Assembly: GCA_019188255.1 (NCBI GenBank)
Contig: JAETXT010000011.1
Location: forward strand, 434,001 to 498,000
Length of the DNA: 64,000 nucleotides
From: Verticillium longisporum
Taxonomy: Eukaryota; Ascomycota; Sordariomycetes; Glomerellales; Plectosphaerellaceae
Direction: 5' to 3'
The notes below the pieces were generated by a model. That model did no database searches. It was not told the origin of the DNA and saw nothing but the letters and a program-made list of their open reading frames with translations. Below are positions 56,260 through 64,000 of this stretch, in pieces. Every line of letters starts with the position of its first letter. The stretch's first letter is position 1. The translations under genes and the position numbers were made by a program.

Positions 56260-57238
56260 GGCTGGTTATGGTGATGACGGCAAGAGGTCGCGGCAGAGAC
56301 GATTGGAGGTGGGCGACATGAGTGTTTTGGAGAAGTGTTGTCTCACGGACGATGGCCGACAGAGCGCGAGGCAGTGCTCTGCAGGGTTACTGGCCTCCAG
56401 GATGATGGCAGAGTCGCAGATCGTTGGCCAGGGTCGAAGCTGGTTGCGAGTGGTCAGGCCGTATGTGGTCGTGCTTTGGGCTAGGGTCACGAAACGTGCG
56501 GCCCGACCCTTCCAGAGGGTATAACTGCCACGTAGTATGGAATAAAGCGATGCTGCGATTGATGAAAGAGGATATTGATCAAGAACGACGACGTGAAGGA
56601 GACAGACTCCAGAACGTCTAGTGAGGGGAGCGGGAAGATCGAAGACCGCAGGCGGCAGCACGTGGTGATCGCAGATAAGATACGTGCCCATACAAGCCTT
56701 GCCCAGAATGACTTAGCGGCATGTCAACTGTAATGCAGTGGTCCAAGTGAACTTTACAGTGTTCCTCACGTACAAGCTTTTAGTCAAGCTTCGCCCCACG
56801 AAAATCCAAGACAGCAACGCCTGTCGATACCAATGCGCGTCCCTTTGACGTGATGTGCATTAATTGCATGCCGTAATTGAATGGATGTCATGGATGTAGC
56901 GCTATTGCCGAAGCCTGACACAAAGTCCATGGCACTGCTAATACTCACTCAAATTCATACGACACTCACATCTTTTACCTTCACGCCGAGCACGGCATTT
57001 TACCCCCATATTTTTACGAACACTAGCCATGCAACCGTAGGCCTTGCTGTGGGCGATGCCAAGCGGTCAAGCATGTCACCCAGACCAAAGAGAATCCGGT
57101 CATCATTGACCTCACATCGTTGTCAACTGGTTGCACCCAACCATGGGCTCCAACTCCATACTCGATGCAAGAAGAGATGGCATCGGAGTGAGATTAATAC
57201 CAAGTTTTACTACTTCATGAGGTCAATACATGACCAAG
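56260..57238. other. Intergenic
   Basis: About 980 bp between the CorA start and the 3' end of the trefoil-lectin gene. No gene, RNA or notable repeat is seen. Confidence 0.4.
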
Positions 57239-57878
57239 CTACTTGGCATCAGGCCCAACATGGATAATATCAAAGGTCGAATCCGCTCCACCGCAAGCAC
57301 CAAGTACGAGCCTGCCCTGCCCAGGAACAATACACTGTCCGTTCCCGTTGGCTGGCTGCCAGACGAACGACTCGCCCTCCTTGGCGCCCTTGAGATCAAC
57401 AAGCTGCCCGACGTCCGTCTTGCCCTCGCCGCCGGCACGTCCACCGCAAGAAAACACGGTTACGTTGTCATCGGCCGCCCTTCGGCTGTCCGTGCTGACA
57501 CAGCCGTTCGTCACGACGCTCACCACGAGAGCAGATCCCGGCCTGGAACCATCGTTGTGGGCACCCGCCGTTATAAAATCAAATTTCTGCTCAGGCGCTC
57601 CAGAGCAGGGTACGAGAGCGAGAGGGATCAGGTTCTGGCGGAAATCGCCAGCTGTGGGATCAACGGACACACACTCGCCGGTTGAGGCTCGGAGAGATAC
57701 GGACTGCACAGGACGGGTGGCGCCAGAGTCAAATTGGTGCGCCTCTGCCGCGGCTATGGGGTTGAGGGTACCACCGGCCCGGGAGACGGGGATCGGAGCC
57801 GTGGGGTTGACGGGTGTGGTAGAACCGGGTGTTTCAGGAGCGGCGTCATCCTTCTTTTCCTCCCCTCCGCCATTGCCA

Positions 57879-57919
<41 letters not shown>

Positions 57920-59476
57920 CCCGCCCGCACCAGCGCCACCGCCACTAACAATAGTAGAGAAGATTGGTGTAGGGGCACCTTCTGGAGCCGAGGGCTGCGT
58001 GGGTGGCTTTGTGGGCGCAGGTGGCGCCCGAGACACGTCGGACTCTGTGGTCGAGGACAAAGCCGGGTCAGGAGTACAATAACCGCCGTTGTTATCCTCG
58101 CCAGTTCCAGCATCAGGAGCAATAGTTGAGAAAATAGGTTCCGGGGCGCCGCTGGGTGCAGTTGGCGGAGCGGTAGGCTGAGCGGCAGACCTGGTCCTTC
58201 TGGTTCTGGTTTTGGAGCAAGACAATGTCTGATCGGGAGTGTTTGCGTTATCGTCGTCGTTATTATTGCCGCCTTGGTTACCTCCATTACTGCCGGCTTT
58301 GCCCCCTCTTCCACTGGCATGACCTCCATCGTTGCCACTATTGGGGGCAATCGGGGAGAAGATAGGCGTCGGTGCACCAGGGGGTGCCGTGGGCGGGGCA
58401 GCCTTTGAAGTGGTGGAGCTAGTAACGGGGGCCGCTGTCGAACAAGGTAGGGCTTCGGCATCGTTACCGCTGCCATTGCCGCCTTCGTTACCGCCATCGG
58501 GAATGATAGTTGAGAAGATTGGTGTTGGAGCCCCGTTGGGTGCGGTAGGCTGCTGGGTGGGCCCGGCGACGGGAGGAGCAACGGGGGGAGCAGCGGGAGG
58601 CGGCATAACACCTCCATTGCCGTTCCCGTTGCCATTTCCATTGCCGTTGCCATTTCCATTCCCGCCCCGGTTATCGCCGTTCCCACGCCCGTTCCCGCCG
58701 CTTCCCTGGCCACCGCCACCGCCACCGCCAAAAAGACCACCCAAGTTGGGGAGGACACCTGCGCTGCCTGAACCCCCTAGAAACGAGGGACGGCCGGCCC
58801 CGAAGCCGGCACCGTGAGGACTCCGCTTCCACCGGATAGACATGCCTCCAATATTGAACCTCTGCGTCGTCTCGCCCTCGGCACAAGCGGCAACGCCGAG
58901 TGAGTCTCCGTTTGCGACGAGACACTGGCCGTCGGCGTTCTTCGGCTTCAGAGATAGTGCCATGCGGCCGGCATAGGCAAAGAGCTGAGACTCGGTGACC
59001 TCGCCCTCACCAGCCGCGCGGCCGCCACAGGAGAAAAGGTTGACGTTGCCGTTGCGGCTGTCAAAATTGAGGCATGCTTGGGTCTGCCATGGTCAGCTAA
59101 CGAGTCCATGCCGTTGCATGAGGGTCCGGCATACCAAGGTGTTCACGAAGAGAACCTGACCTGGCTGGTCATTGTGCTTTCCAGCGGTAATGACATCCCA
59201 GGCCTGGCCTTCAGTCGATCCGCAGGCGGACAGCTGCACGGGGGTCAAGTTCGCACGAAAATCACCGGACAGGGGGCCGACAAAGAGGCATCGGCCGTCG
59301 GCAGTCTGGACCGACACATTGGCAAAGGCACGCGTAGCAGTGTCATCCCGTTGGTGGGCCTCGGCGGTGGCGTCGGGATCGAGCGCCTCGACGGCACGGC
59401 GGCGAGGCGTTGGGGTCGCAGCGGCGAAGGCGGCGAAGGCGGCGAGCAGCGAGAGAAGTATGTGCTTCGACAGCAT
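57239..59476 (-). CDS. Secreted protein with two trefoil-like domains and repeat linker
   Basis: Exon 1 (59135-59476) and exon 2 (57239-59083), joined over a 51-nt intron (59084-59134), encode 728 residues. A signal peptide (MLSKHILLSLLAAFAAFAAA) is followed by a ricin-B-like beta-trefoil (residues about 50-200: ANVSVQTADGRCLFVGPLSGDFR, LFSCGGRAAGEGE, GQCLVANGDSLGVAACAEG, given as fragments). A linker of about 350 residues rich in Gly/Asn carries GNGNGN runs and at least four copies of a GAPTPIFSTI unit within Pro-rich blocks. A second trefoil follows (SLRASTGECVSVDPTAGDFR, VFSCGGRAGGEG, NGQCIVPGQGRLVLGACGG). The trefoils look like paralogous copies. Carbohydrate binding at the cell surface is inferred from the fold. 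Confidence 0.82.
57880..57935 (-). repeat. Gly-Asn codon microsatellite A
   Basis: A GGCAACG-type hexanucleotide repeat (plus strand CCGTTG units) encodes a GNGNGN run in the linker of the two-trefoil protein. Confidence 0.7.
58612..58670 (-). repeat. Gly-Asn codon microsatellite B
   Basis: A second hexanucleotide array encoding GNGNGN, in the N-terminal part of the linker, parallel to the array at 57880-57935. Confidence 0.7.
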
Positions 59477-62094
59477 GGTAGCGTGCGAAAGAAGAGGAGA
59501 CCTGATGAGCGGGCGAAAGTAAGAAGTAAAGTAAACAGGGACCTGCACTGCAGATTTCAAGAAGCGAAGGTAAGAGGAACTGCAAAAGGCGTGAAAAAGA
59601 AAGGAACGTGGATGGACAGAGCTAGCTGCGCAAAAGAGCGAAGCCGTGATGATCGACTGACTCTCCCAAAAGAATCCTCCGACGATGGGAGGAAGGGCGG
59701 TGCGTGGGAGATATACGCCGGCTGTCATGCCGCCAGAGTTCGACAGGGACATGGTCATGCTAGCACGAGACGAAGGTTGTCGCTCGCCCCCTTTCTCCTC
59801 AATTTCGTTTCCAACGCACCATTTTCAAGGCCCGTTTCACGAGGGCAAAAGCCCAAGAAAAGCCAAGCGCCGTTTGTGCCGCTGACCATCAGCCTTGGAG
59901 AACGGTGTCCAAGGGGGGCAACTCGGGCATTTCGAAGACCAAGTACAAGGTCAAAGAGGGGTCGCAGCAGCGGTTGGCGAGGTCCATCTCCCGTCCGATC
60001 ACTGAGCGACGCAGGGAAGCGGCCTGATCAACGGAGCATTTTGCTGCGGTTCCTGTCGTCTGGTCGCCGGCTGTCAATCAGGTGCATGGGCGGGCCATTG
60101 GCTGAGGAGCCCGAAGATGCTGGCGTGTGAAACCACATCTGTAGCAGCAGGTGGTGGTGAGGAGGGGACAGGAGCTGCGGTTAACGAGGATTGGTGGTGA
60201 GGGGACGAAATGGGGGACCAAAGGGCCAACTTGAGACGAGGCCCTGGATCTTGGGACCTGCCGAAGAGCCGGATTGGCTGTGCGGCGTGGGCCGTGCTCG
60301 ATCTGGGGGTCTTGCCCTGCCTGACCCTGGTTGCCTGGCCCTGGCAGGATCTACCTGCTGCAGCTGCCGCCATGTGCTGCCCCTGGATTGAGACTGCCTC
60401 TGCTTCCCTTGGTACCGTATTCATTAGCCTTTTTGAACACGTCCAGGCCAGGGGTGCCTCAAGGGAGGTGCTCCTCCTTGCACCTGATCCCCGAGCCATC
60501 GCACCTGCCTGACCCCAGCCGCATCCCCCAACAATACAGCGCAACTGGGGTGCTGACGGAGGAAGCCATTACGGGGTTGAAACGAAGGTGCCTTCTCGGC
60601 GCCATCGTAAGACAGGATAACGGAAGAGGAGCGTCAACTGGTTGTCGACGACGATGCTATACTATATGCTGCCAGAATCAACGTCAAATGGTCCCTCCGT
60701 CGCCATCGCCGTCGCCGTCATTGTCAGCCATACAGACCAAGGCACCGTCTTACCTGTTTGCTGGTATTCTGGTGCCTTCATTGTCATCGTCCTGCCTCTG
60801 AAACATCCTTTCAGTTCGTCCGATATCCTCACCCTGGACAGCCTTTGCACTGCCCTCACCTGATGCGAACTTTGTTTCTTCGTCTCATCGCTTCTTCATT
60901 CCGACGTTGAGAGCTTAAATTGGTCCGATTCTCCTGATGCGCGGACCTGCGTTCAACGACTTCATCACGCTCCCCGCAGGCATGGTATGCACAGCAGTCG
61001 CATCTGGGCTCGACAGCACCATTCAGCCGCGGCAAAACCTCCGCCGGACCAGCCAAGCTTGCACGCAGATCACTGCCACCGCCTCCGAGACGACAGGCAG
61101 AGACGATGTTAAATTGGGCCTTCTCTCCACCAACCTTCCATATCAGTACATGGGATTTGCAATCGCAGGAAAGGAATCTCCGTTCGCCCTCCGCGCCAGA
61201 GTGGCTTCACATGCGACCAGCTGCGGGCCCTGAGACTCTGGCCTTTTTGGTCGCAGAGAATTCGACATGGTGGGAGGCGCCGTCCAAGATCAGCTTAAAC
61301 GTGGAACTAGAGGGCGGCTCCCATCTTCGCGCCGGCATTTCAGGCCTTGCAATTAGCTTGCGGCGCTTGCCTTTGCTGTAGTCGGCCGCTGCGCACGCCA
61401 CCTTGCCACCACTTACTCAAACCCCATCCTCGAGCGGTAGTTATATGCCTTCAGCCTTTGCCTTTCCATCTTCAGCCACCTCAATCATGATCACTTCCGG
61501 CAGTTTCAATCGTGATTTGCAAGCTGATTCCATGCGCTGATTACCAGGATGGCTGGTATTTGTTCATCTACACCTCCGATACGATATCAATGCACGGTAC
61601 CGCCACCTCACCATCAGCAAACAGAAGAAGGATGCAGTGCACGATAGATTTTTACTTTCCGGCAGCCGCCACTGATGACCCGGAGCTTGCTCCAGCCTGA
61701 GCTTGCCATGCTTGGCTTGGAGAAAACTGGACCCACGATGGCTTCAACCGTCTCCATCGTCTCCAATTCTTCGTGTGGAAACCTCCGCCGACCAGAGTTC
61801 CAGGCCAATGCACTACACGTCATTCGCGTCATAACAGCAACTTCTTCATCGTGGACGCTCAACATCGAGATGTCGTGTCAGAGATGGAAATCCGATATAA
61901 AAAGAAGCATCTATCCAACTAATGTCCCCTCTACCACGGCCAAGTCACAAGACGACCATTTAATGAGCTTCTTTCGATTACCCCTTCAGCATACCCTTAC
62001 CACTCAAGACACTTCGTGATCAAGCGATTTCTTCTATATATTAAACCCTCAGCCTTGCCGCCAAGTCTTGAATTCACTTGCACACTCCGCCAAT
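59477..62094. other. Long divergent intergenic region
   Basis: About 2.6 kb between the trefoil gene and the permease. Frames up to 156 codons overlap on both strands without motif. The part after 61400 is the permease promoter. No repeat or RNA gene is recognised. Confidence 0.45.
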
Positions 62095-64000
62095 ATGACA
62101 TCCACGGCAACAGTTCAAACTGACGCCGAACCCCCACCCTCCTCAATCCATGTCGTCCGCATCAATAAAGCATCTGACGAGATGGACGAGGCTGATCGGC
62201 GCCTTGCCGCTCTTGGTTGCGTTCCTGTATGGCTCCCTTTGCTCTTCAATGTTCTCTGACTGTCTACGCCTCAGAGTGAGATGAATCGTGTATCTGACTG
62301 CTCCGCGATCATTAGATGTTCAAACGCCGCTTCACATCGTGGTCCTGCTTCAGCTTCGCGCTCAGCATCTCTGGCCTCTATGCCACCATCATGACCACCT
62401 TCAGCTACCCTTTGGTGGCTGGCGGGGCTGCTTCCATCGTCTGGTGTTGGCTGATCGGTGGCGCCGGTGCCATGGCGTTGGCCGTCTCCATAGCTGAGAT
62501 TTCCTCCGCATATCCTACCTCTGGTATGTAGTGGTCGGTATTTGGTGCTAATCTAATGGCTACTGACCCTCATATAGGTGGCATGTACTTTACTATCAAA
62601 TATCTATCCCCCCCATCCTATATTGCCATAGTTGCCTGGATTGACGGTAAGCTGCTCCTGAACCAGTCGCTTCGGATCGAAACTAACAATGCAGGGTGGC
62701 TCAACCTCGTAGGAACCGTCGCGGGCACTGCCTCCGCTGAGTATGGCGCTTCCCAGATGCTCCTCTCCGCTGTCTCTATTGCTTCTGGTTTTACCTACCA
62801 GCCGACACAGGCTCACATCACGGGCGTCATGGCCATGTTATGTGTGTTTCATGGCCTCATCAACACATGCCCGACACATTGGTTGAGCAAAATCACCAGT
62901 ACTTATGGCATTGTCCATATTTCAATCTTGCTTGCGGTATCCTTGGCCCTTCTTGTTGTGGACAACAACAAGCATACGTCAGAATACGTCTTCACCAACC
63001 TCGAGACACAGTCCGGGTGGAAACCTCCCGAATTCAGCTTTTTCTTTGGTTGTCTCAGCGTAGCCTGGATCATCGCCAACGCCGATGGTGTCGGCCATAT
63101 TGCGGAGGAGACGAAGAACCCCTCCCGCGTCATCCCAACGGCCATCACATCTGCCGCCGCCTTCACCTACATTGTGGGCTTCCTTTACAACATTGTTCTC
63201 GTCTTCACTATGGGAGACCCTGTTGTTCTGGCGGCTACTTCGACCGGCATGCCCGTGGCCCAGATCTTCTACAACGTATTCGGCCGAGCTCCTGCAGTCC
63301 TCTTCACACTGCTTGCCTTTCTCGTCATGAACTTTGTCTGCATTCCTTCCATCCACGCTGGTTCTCGCACAATCTGGGCCTTTTCACGCGACCAAATGCT
63401 TCCCCTTTCGCGGGTCTGGTATCGCATGTCGAAACGCACCGACACACCCGTCCCAGCCGTCTGGCTCTACGTCGCCCTCTGTGCATCCATCAACCTCATC
63501 GGTCTCGGCTCGCCCGTGCTAATTGCAGCCATCTTTAACGTCTGCGCCGTTGCGCTGAACTGGTCATACTGCATTCCGATCATTTGCAAACTGCTCTTTC
63601 CCGCCCGATGCGAGCGCGGTGCCTGGAACCTTGGTCGTTTCAGCAGGCTCATCAACCTGTACGCCGTTATCTGGAACGCGTTCCTGTCGGCCATCTTTAT
63701 GCTGCCTACGCGGCGACCTGTGACGGCGTCCAACATGAACTACGCGAGTTGTGTGTTGGCGTTCGCCCTGATCTTCTCGGTGGCCTATTGGTATCTTGGG
63801 GGGCGGCGCTACTACACCGGCCCTCGCACGCATGCGCACATTGAAAACGGGGCCGCCGTCAGTGACGAGCTGCTGCCGGCGCATGATCCAGAGAAGGGCC
63901 CCGAGGGGGTGGCGCCAGATGTCGGGTCAGCCTCGACGCTGGCGGGGTCTGTCGAAGGGTTTGTAGCGTATCATGACAGGGCGGGCTCGGACGCAGGGTT
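62095..64000 (+). CDS. Amino-acid/choline-type permease (3' partial)
   Basis: Exons 62095-62226, 62316-62523, 62578-62646 and 62695 to beyond the window end give at least 571 residues, cut by the window edge. The protein has the APC-superfamily layout: a soluble N-terminus, then LAALGCVPMFKRRFTSWSCF leading to helix 1, SFALSISGLYATIMTTFSYP and AVSIAEISSAYPTSGGMYF. About a dozen membrane helices follow, with the signature ANADGVGHIAEETKNPSRVI after helix 6 to 7. The closest known types are fungal GABA (UGA4-like) and choline permeases. The substrate cannot be decided. All intron junctions keep phase. The C-terminal tail (about residue 535 onward) is soluble and acidic. Confidence 0.9.

Noticed and set aside
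54091..56274. Plus-strand frames of 378 and 328 codons opposite the CorA-like gene
   Set aside because: Antisense shadows of a convincing single-exon transporter gene. No motif in either.
57754..58758. 334-codon minus-strand frame inside the trefoil-lectin gene
   Set aside because: A shifted reading of the repeat-rich exon. The Pro/Leu-rich translation follows from the hexanucleotide repeats.

Overview
The window is nuclear DNA of a filamentous ascomycete, most likely a Sordariomycete-type fungus. The evidence is short GT-AG introns of about 50-150 nt, RIP-like AT-rich decay, fungus-specific families (CFEM, Kre9/KNH-like, GH93-like, fungal P450) and a dispersed 5S rRNA gene of the Neurospora type. 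Gene density is low and intergenic stretches are long. Everything below comes from reading the sequence; no database search was run.

Layout. 1-3520 is an extremely AT-rich block in which a Ty1/copia-like element has decayed through C-to-T/G-to-A change. A GC-normal 453-bp solo LTR (1046-1498) with a TAATT target duplication sits inside it. 4585-13148 is accessory: a P450 with a non-canonical I-helix, a decayed coding remnant, a small secreted Cys-containing protein with two dibasic sites, and two tandem CFEM genes of which only the second keeps a GPI tail.

13900-29264 holds the most unusual locus: three very large, intron-poor genes of unknown function. On the minus strand is a metallo-beta-lactamase-like/DUF6603 protein that appears 5'-truncated and is broken by frame changes and stops. 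Divergent from it is a giant protein of about 1500 residues with a few breaks, followed by an uninterrupted 1143-residue protein. From memory, all three resemble large uncharacterised bacterial proteins, so the block is a candidate horizontally acquired, undescribed multi-gene system that is partly decaying.

31096-64000 is more ordinary. It holds a choice-of-anchor-B-like secreted protein, a zinc alcohol dehydrogenase, a small single-pass membrane protein, a Kre9/KNH-like GPI protein, a repeat-plus-coiled-coil protein, a GH93-like sialidase-fold hydrolase, a trypsin, a small membrane-anchored protein, a 5S rRNA gene, an S41-type protease, a hotdog thioesterase, a CorA-like transporter, a large secreted protein with two beta-trefoil-like lectin domains joined by Gly/Asn-Pro repeats, and an amino-acid/choline permease cut by the window end.

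Secreted or cell-surface proteins are frequent (CFEM pair, small secreted protein, trypsin, S41 protease, GH93, trefoil protein, Kre9-like). No coherent biosynthetic gene cluster is evident.
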